Shown here one piece after another: positions 7,398 to 13,587 of a stretch of 17,843 nucleotides of DNA; position 1 is the stretch's first letter; the number at the start of each line of letters is the position of its first letter. The position numbers were made by a program, and so were the translations under genes. The notes beneath the pieces are model-generated. The model was given only the letters and a program-made list of their open reading frames with translations. It did not search any database and had not been told where the DNA came from. Origin of the DNA: DATDVH01 sp035290045 (lineage in GTDB: Bacteria; Patescibacteriota; Microgenomatia; UBA1406; HO2-37-13b); NCBI GenBank assembly GCA_035290045.1, contig DATDVH010000059.1, positions 1-17,843 on the forward strand. Reading direction: 5' to 3'.

Positions 7398-9350
7398 TTA
7401 TCTTTTTAGCCCACCCCACTCAAGCATGGTAAATCCTTCTCGCACAACATGAGGAAGATTTTGCGGCTTCAATGTATACGACGGTTTAGATTGAAGCGGA
7501 AGATAATCTAAAAATAAACGATATATGCTTTTTGGCTGTGGAGTGATATGCATAGGAATAATTTTATTCATATCCGCGGTTTGCAAAAACGCAATTCTAT
7601 AATAAGGCGCATCTTTTTGCATCATTTCAGGCAACCAATAACTCATCATGTCTACTTTTTCTTTTCTGGTAAATCCGATCTGATCAAGCGTCTGGTTCAT
7701 AAAGTTTTCTACATTATTTTTCTGAACTATCCAGCCCTGTGTGGGTTCAGGATATGTGCTATTCAGACTTTGGCCTGCCCAGTAAAGATAGGGATAAGAA
7801 TTATTTTTACACGCATATTGAGCGTATTCTGACCCTTTTCTCGCACTATCAATATCTTTACAATTGGTGTATTGTGTTTGTAAATCTATAAGCGTTCCGT
7901 TCGGATAAGCTAATACATCCCAACCATCATGATATGTTGGAATACTCACATCAAAATGTATCGGTACTGTAAACTGCGCATGCACTCTAGTTGGTTCTAC
8001 TGGGTAAAAATAAACAACTGGTTTACCACATCCTCCCTCAAGCTTAAAGTCGTACTCACCTAATACAACCCATCTTCCCCAATAATCTTTAAAAAAGATC
8101 AAAGGATTTTTGCTTATGTATTCATCATATGACGGTTTTTTTCTCTCATTTACTGCGATAAAGATTTCCTCATCCATTCTTGTCTTTGTATCAAATTGCG
8201 CTTTGTAAAGCGGATGATTTTTATCTATGAGTATATACAGTTCGCCATAAGAAGAATTTCCAATTTTTTGCAACTCTTGATCTGATATATTTTTTACCAG
8301 TAAGGTATTCGTGTCTACTGCGCACCCGCCAGGAAGCGCAAGATCATAGGTGTCATATAGTCTATCCTGAGTTTGAATTTCTTGCTTGGTTAGTCTCAAA
8401 CTTGGTCTTTGAGGATAATCTGGAGAAGATAGTGCATTTTGCGGTTTTTCAGTTGACGTAGATTTGAGATATTGTAAGTAATCAGCATATTCTTTTTTAT
8501 AGCGATCTCTCGCTTTAATATAGCTTTCTGTCTTCTGAGGATTTGCCTCATCGTATGAGAATGAAAGTCCTGTAGAGTCAACCACAATAACTCCTGTTCT
8601 ACCGTCAATATATTGGTCTTCATCTTCTACTTTTACTGGCTTGTCATATGCTGTCATATAAAATACAAGCTTTTGATTTGTTGATCTGAGAGCCTTATAT
8701 TGAGTAAAATCCATAATAAGATTATCTCCATCTGCTAATAATTCATTCTTATTAAGAGAAAAACGCTCGTTCAGTGCAATGATTGACGCATGGTCTGAAT
8801 CCAATCTGTCAATTTTACTTATTTTACTATTGTTTATTTCGTATAAAGGATCTGCATTATATGGCTCTATGTTTGCATCGTCAAAAATATAAGTTTCTTG
8901 ATCTTTTGAGGCAAAAATATATACTCCCCACCCAGATGGATCATTTGGTTCACGTAGTGCTACATATCGTATATAACCCTTATACTTTCCTTGTGTGTAT
9001 GTTCCTGCTTCATAATAAAAAACTTTAGGATTATCATTGTTGAGCTTTTCCTCTTCGGTAAGAATAATCAATCCTAAATCTTGATCAAGTTTTTTCACCG
9101 TACCTGTGAATAAATTGTTATCAGAAGGTGGATTTGTGATCGGAGGAAGAGGTCTATTTATAGTGGAAGGTGAAAATTGTTGATAGGGAGAAAACAATTC
9201 ATTTTTACTAAAAAAATACACTCCTATTAGCAAAAATAATAAAATAACAAAACCAATAATATGATAAAAGTACTTATTATGCTTTTTGGTGCTTTCCTTA
9301 ATAAGAACAGATGTAGAGGAAGAGACTGCCTGATTTGACTGAATATCCAT
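7398..9350 (-). CDS. Membrane-anchored extracytoplasmic protein of unknown function
   Basis: A 650-aa protein with a short charged N-terminus, one membrane helix (about 29-47), a Pro/Ser/Asn linker (56-78) and a large exported region. I do not recognise a named family for the middle part (80-430), which is rich in Tyr and Asp. Residues 443-620 form a distinct domain starting KPVVYFYP, with YHDGWDVLAYPNGTLIDL, YPYLYWAGQS, an aromatic GWIV strand and YWLPEM; proteins sharing this KPV-Y-YP and YWLP layout are known to me only as hypothetical. Four cysteines (343, 441, 497, 514) could form disulfides outside the cell. The start is M at 9350, 8 nt after a -10 box; the earlier in-frame TTG at 9386 is the -35 box itself. 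It stands alone on its strand. Confidence 0.8.
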   Translation of the reverse strand: MDIQSNQAVSSSTSVLIKESTKKHNKYFYHIIGFVILLFLLIGVYFFSKNELFSPYQQFSPSTINRPLPPITNPPSDNNLFTGTVKKLDQDLGLIILTEEEKLNNDNPKVFYYEAGTYTQGKYKGYIRYVALREPNDPSGWGVYIFASKDQETYIFDDANIEPYNADPLYEINNSKISKIDRLDSDHASIIALNERFSLNKNELLADGDNLIMDFTQYKALRSTNQKLVFYMTAYDKPVKVEDEDQYIDGRTGVIVVDSTGLSFSYDEANPQKTESYIKARDRYKKEYADYLQYLKSTSTEKPQNALSSPDYPQRPSLRLTKQEIQTQDRLYDTYDLALPGGCAVDTNTLLVKNISDQELQKIGNSSYGELYILIDKNHPLYKAQFDTKTRMDEEIFIAVNERKKPSYDEYISKNPLIFFKDYWGRWVVLGEYDFKLEGGCGKPVVYFYPVEPTRVHAQFTVPIHFDVSIPTYHDGWDVLAYPNGTLIDLQTQYTNCKDIDSARKGSEYAQYACKNNSYPYLYWAGQSLNSTYPEPTQGWIVQKNNVENFMNQTLDQIGFTRKEKVDMMSYWLPEMMQKDAPYYRIAFLQTADMNKIIPMHITPQPKSIYRLFLDYLPLQSKPSYTLKPQNLPHVVREGFTMLEWGGLKR

Positions 9351-9358
9351 AAAAATAA

Positions 9359-9386
9359 GTATTACACATATGCATACAATTATCAA
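9359..9386 (-). promoter_or_regulatory. Promoter of the large anchored protein
   Basis: TTGATA (9386-9381), 16-bp spacer, TAATAC (9364-9359), 8 nt to the ATG at 9350. The predicted start is within about two bases of the ATG. This promoter rules out the longer reading frame that begins at the TTG of the -35 box. Confidence 0.55.
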
Positions 9387-9424
9387 GGTTCAGCATAACC
9401 TCACTTTTCATGATAAGGATAAGT

Positions 9425-9430
9425 TATAAT
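9425..9430 (+). promoter_or_regulatory. -10 box upstream of the truncated tRNA-Ser copy
   Basis: TATAAT ends 14 nt before the first base of the truncated tRNA copy at 9445, the distance expected for a tRNA promoter with a short 5' leader. No strong -35 is visible. No comparable box was found directly before the intact tRNA at 9785. Confidence 0.4.
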
Positions 9431-9444
9431 AATATTATCTAAAA

Positions 9445-9518
9445 GGAAGGGTCGCATAGCGGCCGAGTGCGCGCGCTTGTCCCGCACAAGGCGGGATGCC
9501 GTTTGCGGCAGAAAGCGC
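9445..9518 (+). pseudogene. Truncated tRNA-Ser(GGA) 5' part, interrupted
   Basis: Bases 9445-9479 are identical to the first 35 bases of the intact tRNA-Ser at 9785-9819 (acceptor 5' strand, D arm, anticodon stem 5' strand, TTG of the loop). A 31-nt double hairpin follows, and then GAAAGCGC (9511-9518) continues the tRNA match through 9820-9827 before it stops at a T-run. The variable arm, T arm and acceptor 3' strand are missing, so it cannot make a tRNA alone. It forms a direct repeat with the intact gene at a spacing of exactly 340 bp. Confidence 0.85.
9480..9510. repeat. 31-nt double-hairpin insertion in the truncated tRNA
   Basis: Two adjacent perfect hairpins, TCCCGC-ACAAG-GCGGGA (9480-9496) and TGCCG-TTTG-CGGCA (9497-9510), fill the whole insertion with no spare bases. 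The insertion falls between the positions equivalent to anticodon bases 34 and 35. It is GC-rich in an AT-rich context, like the dispersed palindromes at 3450 and 9907. Confidence 0.7.
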
Positions 9519-9534
9519 TTTTTGATAATATATT

Positions 9535-9780
9535 ATGTTGTATGTCTATATATTAAAAAGTAACAAAACAAACCGATATTATATTCGACATACAGAAAAT
9601 ATAGAGAAAAGATTGATAATACATAATCGAGGAAGAGTAAGATCAACAAAAAACGGTATTCCATGGAAAGTCATCTACACCGAAAAATGTACAAACAGAT
9701 CAATAGCATATCAAAGAGAAATGCAGATAAAAAAATATAAAGGCGGTATTCAGTTTAAAAAACTTATTAGTTCTAAATAA
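9535..9780 (+). CDS. Small GIY-YIG nuclease-domain protein
   Basis: An 81-aa single-domain protein of the UvrC-N/GIY-YIG class. VYIL (4-7) corresponds to the GIY strand, YYIRHT (15-20) to the YIG strand, R26 in EKRL to the catalytic arginine and E62 in YQREMQIKK to the metal-binding glutamate; HNRGRVRSTK and PWKVIY are also family hallmarks. The glycine of YIG is replaced by Arg (R18), which is uncommon and may weaken activity. The length is normal for stand-alone family members. The gene begins 16 nt after the truncated tRNA copy and ends 4 nt before the intact tRNA-Ser, so it is framed by tRNA repeats. GATAAT lies 5 nt before the ATG; no Shine-Dalgarno is visible. A homing-type role at the tRNA gene is inferred from this placement. 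Confidence 0.85.
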   Translation: MLYVYILKSNKTNRYYIRHTENIEKRLIIHNRGRVRSTKNGIPWKVIYTEKCTNRSIAYQREMQIKKYKGGIQFKKLISSK

Positions 9781-9784
9781 AATA

Positions 9785-9870
9785 GGAAGGGTCGCATAGC
9801 GGCCGAGTGCGCGCGCTTGGAAAGCGCGTAGGGGAGACCCTCGCGGGTTCGAATCCCGCCCCTTCCGCCA
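9785..9870 (+). tRNA. tRNA-Ser (anticodon GGA), CCA encoded
   Basis: A complete type II tRNA. Acceptor 9785-9791 pairs with 9860-9866; G73 is at 9867 and CCA at 9868-9870. The anticodon stem CGCGC/GCGCG (9812-9816/9824-9828) holds the loop TTGGAAA with anticodon GGA at 9819-9821, reading UCC and UCU. The long variable arm (9829-9842, GGG/CCC pairing) is typical of serine tRNAs, and the T arm is GCGGG-TTCGAAT-CCCGC (9843-9859). Its first 35 bases are duplicated 340 bp upstream. Confidence 0.97.
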
Positions 9871-9906
9871 ATTTTCAGAATTCGGATTTTGGGCGAATGT
9901 TGCCTC

Positions 9907-9925
9907 GCCCCGCCTTTGGCGGGGC
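9907..9925. repeat. Strong GC hairpin downstream of the tRNA
   Basis: GCCCCGCC-TTT-GGCGGGGC is a perfect 8-bp stem with a 3-nt loop, 36 nt after the tRNA CCA, followed by a GC-rich tail to 9941. It could end tRNA transcription, but no T-run follows, so a dispersed palindrome is equally likely. Confidence 0.55.
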
Positions 9926-10023
9926 TCCGCTTCGGCTCGCCAAGTTTATAATAATTTAGTATCATTGTAGTAAGGATTGGGGCTTAATCCCATAACATAA
10001 CCTTATAACAATCATAGTATTTT

Positions 10024-10197
10024 ATGGCAAGCAAGTCAAACGAAATATCAACAATATCGGCAAACATAAAGAAAGCTCGAAACAAAAATGGCATTTCGCA
10101 GGATAGGTTGTCAAAAATGGCAAATGTCGCCTATAACACCATTATTAAGAAAAGATGGTTTCAGTTCAATACATCATGCAATCGGCGCATATCATAA
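10024..10197 (+). pseudogene. Truncated XRE-type helix-turn-helix gene
   Basis: A 57-codon frame from ATG to TAA. Residues about 14-42 read IKKARNKNGISQDRLSKMAN then VAYNTIIK, a clear XRE/Cro helix-turn-helix start (helices 1-3, with the SQ at the start of helix 2). A normal XRE domain would continue with IExG..P...TL..IA.AL; here it is replaced by KKRWFQFNTSCNRRIS, which is unrelated, and no remnant was found in other frames downstream. I read this as a frameshifted or deleted remnant rather than a working repressor. It sits 154 nt after the tRNA-Ser and may be a leftover of an element that used this locus. The rest of 9871-10276 holds only the hairpin at 9907, a weak GGATT/AATCC repeat near 9974-9990 and the cyclophilin promoter. 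Confidence 0.6.
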
Positions 10198-10242
10198 ACA
10201 AAATCATATATACTCATCATAGTTCAGTTTGCAAAGCATCAT

Positions 10243-10270
10243 TTGACCACGGGTTAAAAAATGTTAAAAT
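10243..10270 (+). promoter_or_regulatory. Promoter of the cyclophilin gene
   Basis: TTGACC (10243-10248), 16-bp spacer, TAAAAT (10265-10270), 6 nt to the ATG at 10277. The expected transcription start falls on or beside the ATG. Confidence 0.6.
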
Positions 10271-10276
10271 GAATGA

Positions 10277-10927
10277 ATGGAGAAAATGAACAAAAAATAT
10301 TATTTATCATTTTTAATTATTATTATACTTTTCGGTATTTTATTCTTTGTACCAAACAAAAGGGATAACAACAGAATGAAAGATCAAAAGAAAACATCTC
10401 AGAAACCTGCAAAAAAAATCACTCAATCTACTGTTCCTACTCTCATAATTGATAAAAATAAACACTACGCTGCGATACTTGAAACAACTGCGGGAATTAT
10501 TGAGCTATCCCTTTTTGCCGACAAAACTCCAATCACTGTCAATAACTTTATCACACTTACCAAAAAAAAATTTTATAATAAGACTATTTTTCATCGGGTG
10601 ATAAAAGGTTTTATGATACAGGGAGGAGATCCCAAAGGTAATGGCACAGGAGGCCCGGGATATCAGTTTGACGATGAACCATTTGAAGGAGAATATATGA
10701 GAGGAATTGTGGCTATGGCAAATGCAGGTCCCAATACGAATGGAAGTCAATTTTTCATCATGCATCAGGATAATCCGCTTCCCAAAAATTACGTCATTTT
10801 CGGAAAAATCACAAAAGGAATTGAAGTGGTTGATAAAATTGCTGAATCAAAAGTTGAGTCAAATGAAGGAGGCGAATTATCCAAACCAACGATTCCTATA
10901 ACAATCAATTCTATAACGATAAAATAA
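10277..10927 (+). CDS. Membrane-anchored cyclophilin-type peptidyl-prolyl isomerase
   Basis: A 216-aa protein with one N-terminal hydrophobic segment (about 8-25) followed by a Lys/Gln-rich linker and a cyclophilin domain (64-216). The segment could be an anchor or signal peptide; no lipobox cysteine is present. FHRVIKGFMIQGGDP holds the catalytic R107 and Q115, and MANAGPNTNGSQFFI holds the substrate-binding loop. LPKNYVIFG carries Asn where eukaryotic cyclophilins have His, as in many bacterial members. It should catalyse cis-trans isomerisation of X-Pro bonds in exported proteins, outside the membrane. The ATG at 10277 fits the leaderless promoter; the second ATG (10286) follows GGAG by only 3 nt, too close for a good ribosome site. 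The ITPase-like gene follows after 39 nt and may share the transcript. Confidence 0.92.
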   Translation: MEKMNKKYYLSFLIIIILFGILFFVPNKRDNNRMKDQKKTSQKPAKKITQSTVPTLIIDKNKHYAAILETTAGIIELSLFADKTPITVNNFITLTKKKFYNKTIFHRVIKGFMIQGGDPKGNGTGGPGYQFDDEPFEGEYMRGIVAMANAGPNTNGSQFFIMHQDNPLPKNYVIFGKITKGIEVVDKIAESKVESNEGGELSKPTIPITINSITIK

Positions 10928-10966
10928 TCAGAAGATAGAAAATAATAGGTTTAATCTCAACACTAT

Positions 10967-11569
10967 ATGAGTAAAATAAACTCTCTTGCGACAAAAAACG
11001 GAGAGACTCGCTCTCTTGGAATCACCATTTATTTTATTACGAGTAATAAAGATAAGTTTTTAGAAGCACAACTTATCATACCTGAATTGGCTCAACTTAA
11101 TATTAACCTTGATGAAATTCAAGATAATAACCCGAGAAAAATCATTGCATATAAGTTAGAACAAGCACAAAAACATCATCATGGCTCCTTCATAGTTGAA
11201 GACACCTCTCTTTATTTCCATTGTCTCAATAAAACATTGCCAGGCCCTTTTATCAAGTATTTTATAAAAGCTATTGGCAATAATGGGCTGTATGCACTCT
11301 GTAAAAAATTCAACGATTATAGAGCAGTAGTAAAAACCATAATCGGTTATTATGACGCCATACCAAAGGAAAATATTTTTTTTGAAGGAAGTCTTAAGGG
11401 TTCAATCGTCAATCCTATTGGAACATATGGTTTTGGATGGGATATGATTTTTTTGGCCGATGGATATTCACATACATTTGCCCAAATGACTCGTAAGGAA
11501 AAAACATCTGTGAGCATGCGTACTCTTGGATTTGAAAAATTGAAAAAACACTTCACAAAAAACGATTGA
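10967..11569 (+). CDS. rdgB: Non-canonical purine NTP pyrophosphatase (Ham1/RdgB/ITPase family)
   Basis: A 200-aa house-cleaning enzyme expected to hydrolyse ITP, dITP and XTP to the monophosphate and pyrophosphate. It shows FITSNKDKFLEAQ (23-35, the TxNxxKxxE motif), VEDTSL (77-82), LPGPFIKYF (91-99), FEGSLKGSI (139-147) and GFGWDMIF (155-162). The LPGP-FIK-F and FGWD forms resemble the eukaryotic/archaeal ITPA branch. Near the C-terminus the usual SHR base-recognition motif reads SMR (183-185), so the conserved His is Met. About 18 residues precede the first family strand; a later start is possible but no better ATG is visible. It follows the cyclophilin gene by 39 nt, with no clear promoter of its own, and its stop codon lies inside the -35 box of the next gene. 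Confidence 0.88.
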   Translation: MSKINSLATKNGETRSLGITIYFITSNKDKFLEAQLIIPELAQLNINLDEIQDNNPRKIIAYKLEQAQKHHHGSFIVEDTSLYFHCLNKTLPGPFIKYFIKAIGNNGLYALCKKFNDYRAVVKTIIGYYDAIPKENIFFEGSLKGSIVNPIGTYGFGWDMIFLADGYSHTFAQMTRKEKTSVSMRTLGFEKLKKHFTKND

Positions 11570-11594
11570 CAGGTTATCATAAATATGATATTGT
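11566..11594 (+). promoter_or_regulatory. Promoter of the response regulator
   Basis: Consensus TTGACA (11566-11571), 17-bp spacer, TATTGT (11589-11594), 8 nt to the ATG at 11603. This is among the best promoters in the window and predicts a leaderless mRNA. The -35 box overlaps the TGA stop of the preceding gene. Confidence 0.7.
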
Positions 11595-11602
11595 AACTAT
11601 AT

Positions 11603-11983
11603 ATGTCAAAACAGAAAATCCTTATCATAGAAGATGATATGTATATACGCGATGTTTATGAAGAGATTTTGACAAAAGCAGGATATGAGATCATAACCGC
11701 AGTTGATGGACAAGAAGGCGTCATAAAAGCACAAGAAGGTGGTTACTCAATTATTCTCCTTGATGTCATGATGCCTAAGCTTGACGGACTCGGAGTGCTA
11801 CGCGAACTCAAAGAAAACCCTCCAAGACAAACAAATGGTCATATTGTTCTTCTCACTAATTTAGCACATAATACCATCATTGAAGAAGCACAAAAACTTG
11901 GAGCCTTCACCTATTTTGTAAAATCAGATTTAAATCCAGATGAACTGGTAGATAAGGTAAACAAACTACTCCAAACGAACTAA
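11603..11983 (+). CDS. Single-domain response regulator (CheY-like receiver)
   Basis: A 126-aa receiver domain with nothing attached. The acidic pocket E10-D11-D12, phospho-acceptor D54 (LLDVMMPKLDG), switch T85 (VLLTN) and K107 (YFVKSDL) are all present, so it should be phosphorylated at D54 by a histidine kinase. No kinase or output domain is encoded nearby; it could act through protein contact, as CheY-type regulators do. It has its own consensus promoter although it directly follows the ITPase-like gene. The length fits a full receiver domain. Confidence 0.92.
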   Translation: MSKQKILIIEDDMYIRDVYEEILTKAGYEIITAVDGQEGVIKAQEGGYSIILLDVMMPKLDGLGVLRELKENPPRQTNGHIVLLTNLAHNTIIEEAQKLGAFTYFVKSDLNPDELVDKVNKLLQTN

Positions 11984-12643
11984 AACAATTCATATACCCT
12001 ACTCTGTATACAAAAGAGTAGAACATAAAAAGACTATTGCAATAACATAATCTGTATTTATACTGTCCTATAGTAGATGTAATCGGGAATTTTATTTTTA
12101 TAAAGAACTCAATGAAGAGAGGAGATAACTCATCCTATTTTTAAGAACTCAGATGACACTTTCATACTGAAAAATATGCTACAGATGAAAACATTTATAG
12201 TATGTTCTCCTCTCTCGCGATGAATTGTGAACGTCGTAAAAGATACAATTTACGACGTATTATAGATAATCCTCTCAGTTTTCCTTATCAAGAAATATAC
12301 TACAGCAGGGCATGTTATATGTCAGTTAGCGTCTCCTCTGCCTAATTTAAGTTATTTTTTTTAGAATTGATTACTTTTTTAATAAAATATGTGATATCCC
12401 ACTACCATAAACACGCATTACTTCACTCCCCCAGTCATATAGAGTGATTAGATTTAGACAGTTGTTATAGTATAAACGTCAATTTTTATACTTAAAAATA
12501 TAGCACTTGTCCACATAGAGTGCAAATAGTAAAAACTACAGGACTAATATACTATAAGTCAGTATATGTACGTCAGTAAATTTTCCTTTTCTACTTCTTC
12601 AAAAAAACACCTCTTCTTCTCCCCTCCTCGCATATCCTCCCCT
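11984..12643. other. 660-bp intergenic region rich in inverted repeats
   Basis: No convincing protein gene or known RNA was recognised; I looked for tmRNA, RNase P, SRP and 6S-like cores without success. It contains several perfect inverted repeats: CTACTCT/AGAGTAG (11999-12021), AGAGAGGAGA (12116-12125) with TCTCCTCTCT (12206-12215), the 10-bp hairpin at 12231-12258, AGTATAAA/TTTATACT (12469-12492), GCACT/AGTGC (12503-12523) and ATATACT/AGTATAT (12547-12567). AAGAACTCA is repeated at 12104 and 12143. A DnaA-box-like TTGTCCACA occurs once (12507-12515), not enough for an origin. The 12585-12650 stretch is a pyrimidine tract. Confidence 0.6.
12231..12258. repeat. Perfect 10-bp hairpin
   Basis: ACGTCGTAAA (12231-12240) and TTTACGACGT (12249-12258) are exact reverse complements around the 8-nt loop AGATACAA. 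No T-run follows. It could be an operator-like palindrome or an RNA hairpin. Confidence 0.65.
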
Positions 12644-13462
12644 TTACCATTTAACAGAAAGCATGGTGATGATAAAAACAAAAAATAAGACAAATAAGAA
12701 TTCTCGCACTCTGTCTTTGAACAATCGTCCATCAATGTACGCATGAAAAAGACCAAGCATACTATAAAATAAAGCAGTTAAAAAAAGTGCAAAAATGATT
12801 GAGCGAATAGGCATAAATGAAAAAATTAGACCAGCTTCGGCAATAAATAAGATTATTAGGAGGCTATATTTAAGTAATTCTTTATTAAATACAGTTGAAG
12901 GATTGATACTCCATAAGAATTGTATAGTTATGGGAAATATAAGAATTCCAAAAAGAATAAAGTCCAAAAAAAAATGTAATTTAAGAGACAAAATTATACT
13001 AAATATATAAAAAGCAGTAATGGATATAAGAAAAAAGTTGATAGAAAAAGCAACTCTAAAGAGTTGAACGCTTTTCACCGCACCAACATTAAAAATGTTT
13101 GAAGAAAGAAGTAATGCGTATATGACAATCCCATACAATCCTACAAAAGGAATCCGAGTCAACCATCTGATCGGAAGAAGAAAATAAAATAATGTATAAA
13201 AAATAGTAAAATAAACCAAATGAACAAAAAGCATATACCATTCTATTCCGTTAATTCTCTCAAGGATTGCAAAAAAAACTACTCCGTAGGTCAAAACTAC
13301 AATAAGAGGAATAATATATTTTAATTGGGTAAAGGAAACAAAAGATGAAAAAAGTAATAAAATCGACAAAAAAAGACTTGCAATAACAAATCGTCTTCTC
13401 TTCTCTATTTGAGCAACCATCCGAATAATGGGAGAAAAAAGTAACCCTATTTTTTTAATCAT
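12644..13462 (-). CDS. Polytopic membrane protein of unknown function
   Basis: A 272-aa protein with about eight hydrophobic segments and short charged loops. The N-terminus (KRRRFVIASLFLS) suggests a cytoplasmic positively charged start. The C-terminal GRLFKDRVREFLFVLFFVFIITMLSVKW, with an Arg/Asp-rich turn before the last helix, is the most distinctive part. I cannot assign a family. It is divergent from the TPR gene (125-nt gap) and followed by the repeat-rich region at 11984-12643. TATAAT lies 17 nt before the ATG at 13462, giving a leader of about 10 nt. A 24-codon frame preceded by a purine-rich GGGGAGG follows its stop (12633-12559) but is too short to call. Confidence 0.75.
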   Translation of the reverse strand: MIKKIGLLFSPIIRMVAQIEKRRRFVIASLFLSILLLFSSFVSFTQLKYIIPLIVVLTYGVVFFAILERINGIEWYMLFVHLVYFTIFYTLFYFLLPIRWLTRIPFVGLYGIVIYALLLSSNIFNVGAVKSVQLFRVAFSINFFLISITAFYIFSIILSLKLHFFLDFILFGILIFPITIQFLWSINPSTVFNKELLKYSLLIILFIAEAGLIFSFMPIRSIIFALFLTALFYSMLGLFHAYIDGRLFKDRVREFLFVLFFVFIITMLSVKW

Positions 13463-13479
13463 ATAAATATATATGAATT

Positions 13480-13485
13480 ATTATA
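13480..13485 (-). promoter_or_regulatory. -10 box of the polytopic membrane protein gene
   Basis: Perfect TATAAT on the minus strand, 17 nt before the ATG at 13462. The nearest -35-like TTGTCA (13511-13506) gives a 20-bp spacer, so only the -10 is well supported. Confidence 0.4.
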
Positions 13486-13546
13486 TCATGTGCGTTTTCA
13501 CGATCTGACAATCTTGATTTTTGTTTTCTTGAAATACGATAAGTCA

Positions 13547-13576
13547 TTGACATTATTTGCAATTTAACTATACTAT
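13547..13576 (+). promoter_or_regulatory. Promoter of the TPR gene
   Basis: Consensus TTGACA (13547-13552) is followed by TATACT after 16 bp (13569-13574) or TACTAT after 18 bp (13571-13576). The ATG is at 13588, so the leader would be about 5-7 nt, with no Shine-Dalgarno. Confidence 0.6.
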
Positions 13577-13587
13577 ACATTCAATAT

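Noticed and set aside
9480..9819. A group I or self-splicing intron in tRNA-Ser between bases 34 and 35, containing the GIY-YIG gene
   Set aside because: Joining 9445-9479 to 9820-9870 does give a whole tRNA, but the 5' exon ends in G rather than the U expected for group I introns, the ORF leaves under 100 nt for a ribozyme core, and the downstream tRNA is already complete.
9750..9965. A 71-codon minus-strand frame across the tRNA
   Set aside because: Its central GGRGGIRTREGLPYALSK part is the antisense translation of tRNA-Ser, a common spurious annotation.
12559..12633. A 24-aa ORF with GGGGAGG just upstream, after the polytopic membrane gene
   Set aside because: The spacing to ATG is only 2 nt and the whole tract is purine-rich, so Shine-Dalgarno-like strings arise by chance.
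11984..12643. Replication origin
   Set aside because: Only one DnaA-box-like sequence (12507-12515), no cluster, and no dnaA, dnaN or gyr genes nearby.
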